Shown in pieces: positions 9,167-16,766 of a DNA stretch of 27,617 nucleotides. This DNA is from an uncultured Marmoricola sp. GTDB lineage: Bacteria; Actinomycetota; Actinomycetes; Propionibacteriales; Nocardioidaceae. The first letter of the stretch is position 1. Every line of letters begins with the position of its first letter. Below the pieces are notes generated by a model. That model was not told the DNA's origin, searched no databases, and saw only the letters and a list, made by a program, of their open reading frames with translations. Made by a program: the position numbers and the translations under genes. The stretch lies in the NCBI GenBank assembly GCA_937868455.1, contig CALMMO010000434.1:1-27617 (forward strand), in the 5' to 3' direction.

Positions 9167-10318
9167 GTGTCGAGTGCTCCCACAGTCGCGGTTATTGGCG
9201 GCGGTCAGTTGGCCAGGATGATGGCCGAACCTGCCGCAGCACTGGGCATTCCGCTACGCCTGTTGGCCGAGGCGCCTGGCGTCAGTGCCGCCCAGGTGAT
9301 CCCTGACCATGTCGTGGGGGACTACCGCGACCTGGCGGCCCTCGAGGCCATCACTCAAGGGTGCGAGGTGGTCACCTTCGACCACGAGCACGTGCCCACC
9401 GAGCACCTGCACACGCTTGAATCCCACATTTCCGTGCGCCCGGGGCCGCAGGCATTGGTGCACGCTCAAGACAAAGCCGTGATGCGGGCCAGACTTGCCG
9501 AGTTAGACGTGCCATGTCCTCGCAACGCCGTGGTCCACGGCCCCGAGGAGGTGGCGGCATTCGGTTTTCCCGCCGTACTCAAAACCACTCGGGGTGGATA
9601 CGACGGCAAGGGTGTGTGGGTTGTGCGCAGCCAAGACGAATGTGATGAGGCGTTCTCGGTGGCAGCCCAGTCGGGTGTGGCGATCTTGGCTGAAGAACTC
9701 GTTGACTTCACTCGAGAACTCAGTGCGCTGGTGGCCCGATCTCCTAGCGGCCAGGTGGCGGCCTGGCCAGTGGTGCAGTCGACCCAACTCGATGGCATCT
9801 GTCATGAAGTCATCGCGCCAGCTCCGGATTTAGACCCGGCGCTGGCGACCGCGGCCCAGCAGATCGCGATGCGGATCGCTGGCGCATTGGATGTGACCGG
9901 CATCTTGGCGGTGGAGCTGTTTGAAACCTCTGATGGAAGAGTGCTGGTCAACGAATTGGCTATGCGTCCGCACAACACCGGGCACTGGACCCAAGATGGC
10001 TCAGTCACCAGCCAGTTTGAGAACCACCTTCGTGCGGTTCTGGACCTGCCGCTGGGGGCGCCTGAGGCCCGGTCGACCTGGACCGTGATGGTCAACATTT
10101 TGGGTGCGGCCGACAAGACCGGCCACCTCTTTGACGGTTACCCACATGCCTTTGCTCGTGACCCGCGACTCAAGGTGCACTTGTATGGCAAGGACCTGCG
10201 CCCAGGTCGCAAAGTTGGACACGTCAACGCTTATGGCGAGGACTTGGCAGACTGCTTAGAGCGGGCTCGTCACGCAGCGGCATGGTTTCGCGGCGACCTT
10301 GGTGAGGAGAGCGAATGA
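9167..10318 (+). CDS. purK: N5-carboxyaminoimidazole ribonucleotide synthase
   Basis: PurK uses ATP and bicarbonate to convert AIR to N5-CAIR in purine synthesis. It is an ATP-grasp protein of ~383 residues. An N-terminal Rossmann-like segment [12 protein letters not shown] leads to TFDHEHV and the ATP-grasp lid and core ([24 protein letters not shown]). The metal-binding region follows, with [31 protein letters not shown] 9167 is chosen because TAGGGT ends 7 nt upstream and the conserved domain begins nine codons in. An upstream in-frame start at 9095 adds 24 residues unlike the family. The stop overlaps the purE start by 4 nt. Confidence 0.96.
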   Translation: MSSAPTVAVIGGGQLARMMAEPAAALGIPLRLLAEAPGVSAAQVIPDHVVGDYRDLAALEAITQGCEVVTFDHEHVPTEHLHTLESHISVRPGPQALVHAQDKAVMRARLAELDVPCPRNAVVHGPEEVAAFGFPAVLKTTRGGYDGKGVWVVRSQDECDEAFSVAAQSGVAILAEELVDFTRELSALVARSPSGQVAAWPVVQSTQLDGICHEVIAPAPDLDPALATAAQQIAMRIAGALDVTGILAVELFETSDGRVLVNELAMRPHNTGHWTQDGSVTSQFENHLRAVLDLPLGAPEARSTWTVMVNILGAADKTGHLFDGYPHAFARDPRLKVHLYGKDLRPGRKVGHVNAYGEDLADCLERARHAAAWFRGDLGEESE

Positions 10319-10836
10319 ACGCACAGGTTCGACCCAGCGTCGGCATCGTCATGGGGAGTGACTCCGATTGGCCGGTGATGAAGGCTGCCGCCGAGGCGTG
10401 TGAGGAGTTCGGCGTCAGCTACGAAGCCGACGTCGTGTCCGCACACCGCATGCCACACGAGATGTTGAAGTACGGCGAAGATGCAGCCTGGCGCGGCATC
10501 AAGGTGATCATCGCCGGTGCTGGAGGGGCCGCCCATCTGCCCGGGATGTTGGCGTCTGTGACTGCTCTGCCTGTGATCGGGGTTCCGGTGCCGCTGAAGT
10601 ACCTCGACGGCATGGACTCACTGCTCTCCATCGTGCAGATGCCAGCCGGTGTTCCGGTCGCAACAGTGGGCGTGGGCAACGCGCGCAACGCGGGACTGCT
10701 CGCCGTACGAATCTTGGCGGCGACAGATGAAGAGCTGCAGGCAAAGATGCGCGATTTCCAAAGTGAGTTGCGTCAAACGGCGCACGACAAAGGCAAGTTG
10801 GTGCGCGGCGAAGGTCAGCACAAGATCGGTTTCTAA
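10315..10836 (+). CDS. purE: N5-carboxyaminoimidazole ribonucleotide mutase
   Basis: PurE converts the PurK product N5-CAIR to CAIR, the next purine step. The 173-residue protein has all class I PurE motifs: [10 protein letters not shown], the active-site VSAHRMP (H44), [12 protein letters not shown] and [15 protein letters not shown] at 10304-10310 provides the ribosome binding site, and the ATGA overlap with purK suggests coupled, equimolar translation. Length is normal for the family. Confidence 0.97.
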   Translation: MNAQVRPSVGIVMGSDSDWPVMKAAAEACEEFGVSYEADVVSAHRMPHEMLKYGEDAAWRGIKVIIAGAGGAAHLPGMLASVTALPVIGVPVPLKYLDGMDSLLSIVQMPAGVPVATVGVGNARNAGLLAVRILAATDEELQAKMRDFQSELRQTAHDKGKLVRGEGQHKIGF

Positions 10837-11442
10837 GTGGGCGCAACCGCTCTGCTCGGGTTCTTTACCGGGCTCTCACTCATCGTGGCCATCGGTGCCC
10901 AAAATGCTTATGTACTGCGTCAAGGCCTACGCCGTGAGCACGAGATCGCCATCGCCACTTTGTGCACCCTCGCAGATGCCGCATTGATTCTGGCGGGCAC
11001 TGCAGGGATTGGCGCGTTGGTTCAGGCCGCTCCCTTGGCGCTGGAGGTGTTGCGCTGGGCGGGCGTTGCGTTCTTGTTGACCTACGCAGTCATGGCTATT
11101 CGGCGGGCCATGGCTCCCGAGGCGCTGACTGTGTCTGGCCGGGCCGAGGGTGGGTTGCGCAAAGCGTTGCTTACGGCCGCTGCGCTGACCTTCCTAAACC
11201 CTCACGTCTATCTCGACACGATGCTCTTCGTGGGCAGTTTGGCCAACCAGCACCACGACCAGAAGTGGACCTTTGCCTTTGGTGCGGCCATCGCGAGCGC
11301 GGTGTGGTTCTACGGTCTGGCGATCGGGGCCAGGAAGTTGACTCGCTTCTTTGCCAAGCCCAGCACCTGGCGGGTGCTCGACTTCGGCGTTGCTGGCGTG
11401 ATGGTGCTGGTTGCGATCAGTTTGAGCCTCACCAAGATCTAG
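10837..11442 (+). CDS. LysE/ArgO-family amino acid exporter
   Basis: A 201-residue inner-membrane protein with 5-6 hydrophobic segments. The N-terminus GFFTGLSLIVAIGAQNAYVLRQGL and later FLNPHVYLDT are signature regions of the LysE family, which exports lysine, arginine or related basic amino acids. The GTG start directly abuts the purE TAA with no gap and no strong ribosome binding site, so expression probably depends on read-through from purKE. Its usual partner, an ArgP/LysG-type regulator, is not divergent but lies downstream in the same direction. Substrate cannot be settled from sequence; an arginine link through argG nearby is possible but not shown. Confidence 0.9.
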   Translation: MGATALLGFFTGLSLIVAIGAQNAYVLRQGLRREHEIAIATLCTLADAALILAGTAGIGALVQAAPLALEVLRWAGVAFLLTYAVMAIRRAMAPEALTVSGRAEGGLRKALLTAAALTFLNPHVYLDTMLFVGSLANQHHDQKWTFAFGAAIASAVWFYGLAIGARKLTRFFAKPSTWRVLDFGVAGVMVLVAISLSLTKI

Positions 11443-11642
11443 ATTCGCGAGACGAGTCGCGAGAGGTGTCGAAGCAACCGTTGGCCGCTGCGGATGGTGC
11501 GGGCTGAGTCGGGTGCGATCCGGAGTTCAGCATTGAGCCGGGCTCGGTCGCGGTCGCAGGTGTCGTTGCCAAGTGGGAATGAGTACGTCATGGGTCCATG
11601 GTGCGTGGTCCAAAGCAACAGGACAAGCAATGATTTCTTCAT
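11439..11642 (-). CDS. Doubtful small gene, 67 codons, opposite the LysE end
   Basis: An open frame lies in the otherwise gene-free 231-bp gap between the LysE and LysR-type genes. From ATG 11642 it begins MKKSLLVLLLWTTH, which looks like a short signal or membrane segment, and ends in an Arg-rich tail. An internal ATG at 11591 would give 50 residues. Its TAG overlaps the LysE TAG by 4 nt, the same convergent overlap used by two certain gene pairs in this window. About 35 of the last 49 codons end in G or C, which is mildly coding-like. There is no convincing ribosome binding site and no family match known. Confidence 0.22.
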   Translation of the reverse strand: MKKSLLVLLLWTTHHGPMTYSFPLGNDTCDRDRARLNAELRIAPDSARTIRSGQRLLRHLSRLVSRI

Positions 11643-11652
11643 AATGATGAAG
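11637..11652 (+). promoter_or_regulatory. Palindromic operator at the LysR-type gene promoter
   Basis: Perfect inverted repeat CTTCAT-AATG-ATGAAG in AT-rich surroundings, almost extended by flanking ATTT/AAAT. It covers the expected -35 position relative to the TATGGT box at 11661-11666. This fits negative autoregulation by the downstream LysR-type protein; inferred. Confidence 0.45.
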
Positions 11653-11660
11653 TAAATCTG

Positions 11661-11666
11661 TATGGT
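11661..11666 (+). promoter_or_regulatory. -10 box of the LysR-type gene (leaderless start)
   Basis: TATGGT followed by seven bases and ATG 11674. The ATG at 11662 lies inside this box, which argues against it as the start. Confidence 0.45.
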
Positions 11667-11673
11667 TGCGCTT

Positions 11674-12576
11674 ATGTCGATCGACCTCACCAGACTGCGC
11701 GTCTTTCGCGCTGTGCTCGCCAGTGGCACCGTGCAAGCCGCCGCGCAACACCTGGGCTACAGCCCCTCGGCGGTCAGTCAGCAACTAGCTGCCTTGCAAC
11801 GGGAGACCGGGTTGACCTTGTTGGAGAAGTCTGGCCGTGGGCTCGCGCCCACTGCTGCCGGGCAAGTGCTGGCGCAGCGCAGCGATGAGGTGATGGGCGC
11901 GCTCAGTCGTTTAGAGACCTTGGCTGCCGATTTGCGCGATGGGCGTACGGGCAACGTGGTGATTGCGACGGTGGCCTCTGTGGGGGAGTCGTGGATCCCG
12001 AAGATCGCCCACACCATGCGTGAGGAGTTTCCCGAGGTCGTGCTGACGGTCGACCTTAACGAGCACCCCATGGACGCCTCGATTCAGCCCGATGTCGATG
12101 TGTGCACCGAACACCCTGAGCAGGCGATCGTGCCACGAGCGGGCTATCGCAGGGTGTCGATCCACACGGAGCCCTATGTGCTCGTCGTACCCAAGACTCA
12201 TCGGTTTGCTGCCGAGCCACAGGTAGCCATGAGCCAGTTGCAGGGCGAACCTCTCATCGACGACAGCCTGGCGCGAACCACGTGTGGATTGATCTTGCGA
12301 ACCGCGTTCCAGGCCAGCGGCATCACCCCGCATTACGTCGCCCGCACCGCCGATCACCATGGCGCCCTCGCCTTCGTTGGGGCAGGTGTGGGGCTTTTCA
12401 TCGGGCCGCTGCTGGCACTGGACGCCGCGCCAGATTCGGTTGCCCTCGTACCTTTGTGTGAGCCTGTTGTGCAGCGCCGCATCGTGGCCTATGTGCGCGA
12501 AGACAGCGCCTCCAATGCCGCAGTACGTCGAGTGATCGAGTTGCTACGTGAGGTCGCCAAGACTGGGTCTGCTTGA
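11674..12576 (+). CDS. LysR-family transcriptional regulator
   Basis: A 300-residue regulator. Residues 1-60 form the winged helix-turn-helix (LRVFRAVLASGTVQAAAQHL, then SPSAVSQQLAALQRETG). The rest is a periplasmic-binding-like effector domain starting near GNVVIATVASVGESWIP. Downstream of LysE it is tempting to see an ArgP/LysG-type activator, but the LysE gene has no promoter of its own here and the two are co-directional rather than divergent. The TVQAAAQHLGYSPSAVSQQ helix is close to a clade of actinobacterial LysR proteins of unknown effector. ATG 11674 is chosen over 11662 because the TATGGT box contains the latter. A hairpin terminator follows at 12624. Confidence 0.9.
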   Translation: MSIDLTRLRVFRAVLASGTVQAAAQHLGYSPSAVSQQLAALQRETGLTLLEKSGRGLAPTAAGQVLAQRSDEVMGALSRLETLAADLRDGRTGNVVIATVASVGESWIPKIAHTMREEFPEVVLTVDLNEHPMDASIQPDVDVCTEHPEQAIVPRAGYRRVSIHTEPYVLVVPKTHRFAAEPQVAMSQLQGEPLIDDSLARTTCGLILRTAFQASGITPHYVARTADHHGALAFVGAGVGLFIGPLLALDAAPDSVALVPLCEPVVQRRIVAYVREDSASNAAVRRVIELLREVAKTGSA

Positions 12577-12623
12577 CCCGGATGTTGTGCGCTTTGCGGG
12601 GGAGATCCCCCGGGCAAAGCGGC

Positions 12624-12650
12624 AAAGTCACAGGTTTACTTGTGACTTTT
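12624..12650 (+). terminator. Hairpin terminator after the LysR-type gene
   Basis: Perfect 9-bp stem AAAGTCACA / TGTGACTTT with an 8-nt loop, followed by another T and CG. It lies 48 bp after the regulator's stop and before the lipoprotein gene. The T-run is short, so it is a moderate candidate; the symmetric TGTGAC arms could also be a protein site. Confidence 0.5.
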
Positions 12651-12698
12651 CGCCCGTTTCGAGGGGAACCGATTCAGGACCGGTTGCGTCGTAGGGGC

Positions 12699-13514
12699 AT
12701 GCGAATCCACCTACTGACGATCCCGCTGCTCATCACCACTTTGGCTATGAGCGGATGCGGGGAGCAGCCCGACACACCACCTGCCTCGACCAGCGCAGTT
12801 GCGGCCAAGTCCGGCCCGCAGACCCTGATGTTGACCTCGGCGTCTGGAGCTGGTTCCTCGTTGGTGGCAAAGCCCGACGTGGAGATCACCGTGTCGGGTC
12901 AAGACTTCAGATTCAATGCCGGCTGCAACTCGCATCTGGGCACTCTTCGCGTAGATGGCCATCGGTGGTTCGTGGACAACATCGGCTCAACTGAAATGGC
13001 CTGCGAGAAGGCGTTGATGGATCAGGATTCGTTCCTGGCACGGTTCTTTGAGGGTGGCCCAGAGGTCACCGAATCGGGTGACAGTGTCACGTTCACCAGC
13101 GGACCTGTGAAGTTGGTGTTTGGCCCTAAGACGGCCAAGCCGGCAACGGTGCCTTTGGTTGGCACGAAGTGGCGGTTGGTGAGTGTTGACAAGACTCTGG
13201 GCGATGGCACCGCGAGCAGCACGTTTGTTCCGCAGCGTTGGCAAGCCGGGATGAGAGTGGAGAACGGCTCGATCATGCTCGAAACCGGCTGCAACAGCGG
13301 CTCGGGCACGATCACTGTGGGGGAAGGTCAGGTCACGGTGGGAGACGTGGCGACCACCTACATGGCCTGCCCGGGACTCAAGATGGAGATCGAGCGCGAT
13401 GTCTTCAAAGTGTGGACTGGTGAGACCAAGTACGTCATCGAGGGCGAACAACTTCGGGTCACTCAGGGTCAGATCACCTTGGTTTACGCCCCCAAAGTGA
13501 TGCCGCCCGACTAA
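12699..13514 (+). CDS. Lipoprotein with two META (HslJ-like) domains
   Basis: A secreted lipoprotein of ~271 residues. The signal peptide MRIHLLTIPLLITTLAMSGC ends in a lipobox-like MSGC, so the mature protein would be anchored outside the membrane. A Ser/Thr/Pro/Ala-rich linker follows. Two META-type repeats are visible. The first has NAGCNSHLG and EMACEKALMDQDSFL. The second begins LVGTKWRLVSV and has TGCNSGSG and YMACPGLKMEIE. The repeated GCNS...MAC cysteine pattern is typical and may form disulfides. META/HslJ proteins are linked to stress or antibiotic tolerance, but the biochemical role is unknown. The start is uncertain: ATG 12699 has AGGGG almost touching it, and TTG 12684 with AGGA upstream would add five residues. 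Its stop overlaps the arfB stop. Confidence 0.85.
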   Translation: MRIHLLTIPLLITTLAMSGCGEQPDTPPASTSAVAAKSGPQTLMLTSASGAGSSLVAKPDVEITVSGQDFRFNAGCNSHLGTLRVDGHRWFVDNIGSTEMACEKALMDQDSFLARFFEGGPEVTESGDSVTFTSGPVKLVFGPKTAKPATVPLVGTKWRLVSVDKTLGDGTASSTFVPQRWQAGMRVENGSIMLETGCNSGSGTITVGEGQVTVGDVATTYMACPGLKMEIERDVFKVWTGETKYVIEGEQLRVTQGQITLVYAPKVMPPD

Positions 13515-13927
13515 TGATCTCTGACTCTGCCTCGCAATGACTTCGTCATCGAGCGCCGCTGCTTGGCATCGAGTCGGCGGCGTTGGGCTGACTTTGAGGG
13601 CTTCGTGGGCACACGGGGCGGAGGTGGGGGAGCCAAGGCCCGCTGAATCAACTCGACTAGCCGCGCTCGGGCGGCTAGTCGGTTGCGGTGTTGGCTGCGG
13701 TGAGTGGTGACCACGATGCGCGACGTACTCAGATGCCGGAGCGCTTCGACGATGCTGTTCTCTGGATCCCACACGAGTTCAACGCGGCTGTCTGTGGTGT
13801 TGACGCCCTGACCGCCGGGGCCAGAGGAGCGCGAGAAGCGCTCGATCAGCTCATTGTCGGGGATCACCAAGGGCGCGGGGATGCCTGGAGAGCGAGGAAT
13901 GACCAGGTCTCCCAAACTGCCTGTCAT
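13511..13927 (-). CDS. arfB: Alternative ribosome-rescue factor / peptidyl-tRNA hydrolase, ArfB (YaeJ) family
   Basis: A 138-residue protein with the release-factor catalytic motif in RSSGPGGQGVNTTDS (GGQ at residues 38-40). The GGQ domain is followed by a basic C-terminal tail (QRRRLDAKQRRSM). ArfB inserts this tail into the empty mRNA channel of stalled ribosomes and hydrolyses peptidyl-tRNA. It lacks the stop-codon-reading domains of RF1/RF2, and the length matches the family. ATG 13927 has AAGGGG eight bases upstream; a GTG at 13936 overlaps that ribosome binding site and is less likely. It converges on the lipoprotein gene with a 4-nt stop overlap and is divergent from the dehydrogenase gene. 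Confidence 0.9.
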   Translation of the reverse strand: MTGSLGDLVIPRSPGIPAPLVIPDNELIERFSRSSGPGGQGVNTTDSRVELVWDPENSIVEALRHLSTSRIVVTTHRSQHRNRLAARARLVELIQRALAPPPPPRVPTKPSKSAQRRRLDAKQRRSMTKSLRGRVRDH

Positions 13928-13968
13928 CTGTGGCACCCCTTCGCTGACCTGTGATGAGGCAGCAAGCC

Positions 13969-13974
13969 TAGAGT
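13969..13974 (+). promoter_or_regulatory. -10 box of the acyl-CoA dehydrogenase gene
   Basis: TAGAGT, eight bases before ATG 13983, with no ribosome binding site; this fits a leaderless or near-leaderless transcript. Confidence 0.45.
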
Positions 13975-13982
13975 TATGAGCT

Positions 13983-15149
13983 ATGAGCGACTTCTACCAG
14001 CTATCAGAAGAGCACATGGCGGTTCGTGAAGCAGTCCGTGACCTGTGCGACGCGAAGATCGCGCCCTTTGCTGCCGAGGTGGACGCCGAGGCGCGGTACC
14101 CACATGAGGCGGCCGCAGCGCTCTTGGCATCGGACTTCCATGCCCCCCACGTCCCGGAGGAGTACGGCGGCGCAGGAGCCGACGCACTTGCCACGGTGAT
14201 CATCATCGAAGAGGTGGCCCGGGCCTGTGTGAGTTCCTCGTTGATCCCCGCGGTGAACAAGTTGGGCTCGCTCCCGATCCAGATCAGCGGCAGCCAGGCG
14301 CTCAAGGAGAAGTACCTCACCAAACTTGCCGCCGGCGAGGGCGGGTTTTCCTATTGCCTCTCTGAGCCAGATGCGGGTTCGGATGCAGGTGGCATGACCA
14401 CCACCGCGGTTCGCGATGGCGATGACTGGATCCTCAATGGCGTCAAGCGTTGGATCACCAACGCCGGCGAGAGCGAGTTCTACACAGTGATGGCGGTGAC
14501 TGACGCTGAAAAGCGCACCCGCGGCGGCATCTCGGCCTTTGTGGTGGAGAAGTCTGATCCTGGGGTGTCGTTCGGGGCGCCGGAGAAGAAGCTTGGCATC
14601 AAGGGCAGCCCCACACGTGAGGTCTATCTCGATCACGTCCGCATCCCGGGGGATCGGATCATCGGCGAGGTCGGCAGCGGTTTTGCCACGGCGATGGCGA
14701 CCTTGGACCACACACGGGTGACTATTGCGGCCCAAGCAGTCGGAGTTGCTCAGGGGGCGTTGGACTTTGCCCTGGGCTACGCGAAGGAACGCACTCAGTT
14801 CGGCAAGCCAATCGCAGACTTCCAGGGGCTGCAGTTCATGCTCGCCGACATGGGCATGAAGGTGGAGGCAGCGCGCCAGTTGACCTATGCCGCTGCTGGC
14901 AGGTCAGAACGCGGCGACAAAGACCTCACGTTCTTTGGTGCTGCCGCGAAATGCTTTGCCTCTGACGTGGCGATGGAGGTCACCACCAACGCGGTGCAGG
15001 TGCTCGGCGGCTATGGCTACACCCGCGACTACCCGGTAGAGCGGATGATGCGTGACGCCAAGATCACCCAGATTTATGAAGGCACCAACCAGGTGCAGCG
15101 CATCGTCATGGCGCGCCAACTCTTGGCTGGGATTCAGTCGAATCTTTGA
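13983..15149 (+). CDS. Acyl-CoA dehydrogenase (FadE25-like)
   Basis: A 388-residue flavoenzyme that introduces the alpha-beta double bond into acyl-CoAs, passing electrons to ETF. The N-terminal helical domain starts [18 protein letters not shown]. The FAD-binding middle strand has [13 protein letters not shown] and KRWITNAGE. The C-terminal domain has [22 protein letters not shown] and [20 protein letters not shown]. The catalytic base is E366 in [10 protein letters not shown], the position used by short and medium-chain enzymes. Clustering with purE/purK matches FadE25 in mycobacteria. Chain-length or branched-acyl preference cannot be set. A small membrane protein gene follows directly. 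Confidence 0.95.
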   Translation: MSDFYQLSEEHMAVREAVRDLCDAKIAPFAAEVDAEARYPHEAAAALLASDFHAPHVPEEYGGAGADALATVIIIEEVARACVSSSLIPAVNKLGSLPIQISGSQALKEKYLTKLAAGEGGFSYCLSEPDAGSDAGGMTTTAVRDGDDWILNGVKRWITNAGESEFYTVMAVTDAEKRTRGGISAFVVEKSDPGVSFGAPEKKLGIKGSPTREVYLDHVRIPGDRIIGEVGSGFATAMATLDHTRVTIAAQAVGVAQGALDFALGYAKERTQFGKPIADFQGLQFMLADMGMKVEAARQLTYAAAGRSERGDKDLTFFGAAAKCFASDVAMEVTTNAVQVLGGYGYTRDYPVERMMRDAKITQIYEGTNQVQRIVMARQLLAGIQSNL

Positions 15150-15163
15150 TGAAGGGATCCACC

Positions 15164-15595
15164 GTGACCTCAAGCTCGCTAGCCGATGTCGAGTTGAACC
15201 ATCATCAGTCGAAGCGTGTGCTCGCAGACGCGCAGGACGCGCTTGCGGCCAGCGCAACGTCAAACCTGGTCCTGCAACGACAACTCTTGAGCGACGTGTG
15301 GGATCTAGTGCGCGATGAGCGCACCATGGCGAGCGCGCGCGCCGCGATGCGACTCGTGATTTTCGTGTGTGTGTTTGCTGCCGGCGGGGCTGCACTCATG
15401 CTGGCGGGCATCGAGATGCTGCAAGGCAGCCTTGTGGCAGACCGCATGAAGATTGCTGGCCTGATCCTGTGGGTGGTGGCTTTCATTGCCGGGCTTATGA
15501 CCTACGCCGCCAATCAAGAGGTCACTGAGCTCAGCAACGACTTGGCAACACTGCAGAAGGCCAAGGTCGCCCTGTTGGACACCCAGGCTGACTGA
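15164..15595 (+). CDS. Small two-TM membrane protein of unknown function
   Basis: A 143-residue protein. Residues ~1-60 are a polar helix with heptad-like Leu/Ala spacing (probable coiled coil). Two hydrophobic segments follow (LVIFVCVFAAGGAALMLAG, then IAGLILWVVAFIAGLMTY), and a short helical tail ends ATLQKAKVALLDTQ. Both ends should face the cytoplasm. GTG 15164 is chosen because AAGGGA lies six bases upstream; ATG 15149, which overlaps the dehydrogenase stop, lacks a ribosome binding site. No family is recognised. The position suggests co-transcription with the dehydrogenase. Confidence 0.75.
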   Translation: MTSSSLADVELNHHQSKRVLADAQDALAASATSNLVLQRQLLSDVWDLVRDERTMASARAAMRLVIFVCVFAAGGAALMLAGIEMLQGSLVADRMKIAGLILWVVAFIAGLMTYAANQEVTELSNDLATLQKAKVALLDTQAD

Positions 15596-15609
15596 GGCGC
15601 TTAGCCCCT

Positions 15610-15615
15610 TAGTGT
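15610..15615 (+). promoter_or_regulatory. Candidate -10 box of the MshC-like gene
   Basis: TAGTGT, about 30 nt before the GTG start. The predicted transcript would carry a short leader with GAAAGGG (15632-15638). Confidence 0.35.
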
Positions 15616-15644
15616 TGCCCTCACAACCATCGAAAGGGATGAGT

Positions 15645-16766
15645 GTGACAAGTCAGCGTTACCACTTGCCCTCGGCCCCTTGGCCGCGTTCGGCTCATGT
15701 CAGACTCGCCGGCGCCCCCATGCCGCTTGCGGGGGCTTTGCGAGTGTGGACCTGCGGCATCACGCCGTACGACGTCACGCACCTGGGCCACGCAGCCACC
15801 TTTATCTGGACAGACCTTCTGGTGAGCCTGGCCCACAAGCTGGGCATCAAGACAATTTCGACGCGCAACGTCACCGACATTGATGACGTGTTGACCGCGG
15901 CGGCGGCAAAGCATGGCGAGCGACCCGAGGAATTTGCGGTCACCCAAGAGTTCATGTTTGACCAAGACATGCGCGCGCTCAATATCGCTCGACCCGACCT
16001 GAACCCTCGTGCGCGGGCGCACTTGCCGCAGATCATCGAGTTCATCGATGCCCTCATTGAGCTCGGTGCGGCCTATGAAGCGCAGGGCACGGTCTATTTC
16101 CAGGCTCCAGCCGCGATGCGGCGCCCGGACTCGGCCGCAGCCGACTTTGCTGAGTTCGGCGATAACGCGGTCAGCGCCGGACGCCGTGGTGAGTGGGACG
16201 TGGCGATCTGGAAGTCCTCCGGCGAAGGTGACCCTGCCTGGCCCAGCCCATGGGGATGGGGACGTCCAGGTTGGCATGTCGAGTGCGCGGCGATGGCACG
16301 CGCAGTCCTAGGTAGTTCGATCGACGTGCTCGCAGGAGGGGCAGACCTGACCTTCCCCCACCACGCCTATCAACAGGCCATGGCCAGTGCGTTGAGTGGC
16401 TGCACGTTCGCCTCGCGTTCGATGCACGTGGGCACCGTGTGGACAGGTGGCGCCAAGATGGCGAAGTCCACGGGCAACTTGGTGCTAGTCAAAGATCTCG
16501 TGGCGCAAAGCTCTGGGGAGACCGTGCGGTTGCTGTTGCTCAACCGAGTCTGGAATCTGCAGTGGGACTACACCCCAGATGCGCTTCAGGATGCGGCAGT
16601 CAGTTTTGAAGCGCTGCATCAGGCCGCTGGGCGCGCAGGTGTTGATGGTGTCGATGAGGTCATGGGTGCACTAGCCAACGATCTCAATGTGCCCGCAGCC
16701 CTGGAGATCGCGCTCGCACGCGGCGGAGTCGCCGCGCGCACCTTGGCCGACGTACTCAAGGTTTAG
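15645..16766 (+). CDS. MshC-like cysteine ligase (CysRS paralogue family)
   Basis: MshC joins cysteine to GlcN-inositol in mycothiol synthesis and evolved from cysteinyl-tRNA synthetase. The ~373-residue protein shares MshC-like signatures: WTCGITPYDVTHLGHAAT (C37; HIGH-equivalent HLGH 46-49) and WPSPWGWGRPGWHVECAA (H211, C214). TFPHH follows; the Cys/His set would bind the zinc that holds substrate cysteine. The KMSKS loop reads KMAKS (271-275). It is shorter than MshC of M. tuberculosis (~410) and far shorter than CysRS (~460), with no tRNA-binding C-terminal domain. The middle (about residues 105-180) is divergent from MshC. Start: GTG 15645, with AAAGGG six bases upstream. It may be the real MshC or a paralogue; a CysRS role is unlikely. 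Confidence 0.72.
   Translation: MTSQRYHLPSAPWPRSAHVRLAGAPMPLAGALRVWTCGITPYDVTHLGHAATFIWTDLLVSLAHKLGIKTISTRNVTDIDDVLTAAAAKHGERPEEFAVTQEFMFDQDMRALNIARPDLNPRARAHLPQIIEFIDALIELGAAYEAQGTVYFQAPAAMRRPDSAAADFAEFGDNAVSAGRRGEWDVAIWKSSGEGDPAWPSPWGWGRPGWHVECAAMARAVLGSSIDVLAGGADLTFPHHAYQQAMASALSGCTFASRSMHVGTVWTGGAKMAKSTGNLVLVKDLVAQSSGETVRLLLLNRVWNLQWDYTPDALQDAAVSFEALHQAAGRAGVDGVDEVMGALANDLNVPAALEIALARGGVAARTLADVLKV

Noticed and set aside
13070..13095. GTGACAGTGTCAC palindrome within the META lipoprotein gene.
   Set aside because: It lies in the middle of coding sequence with normal codon use and no nearby start.
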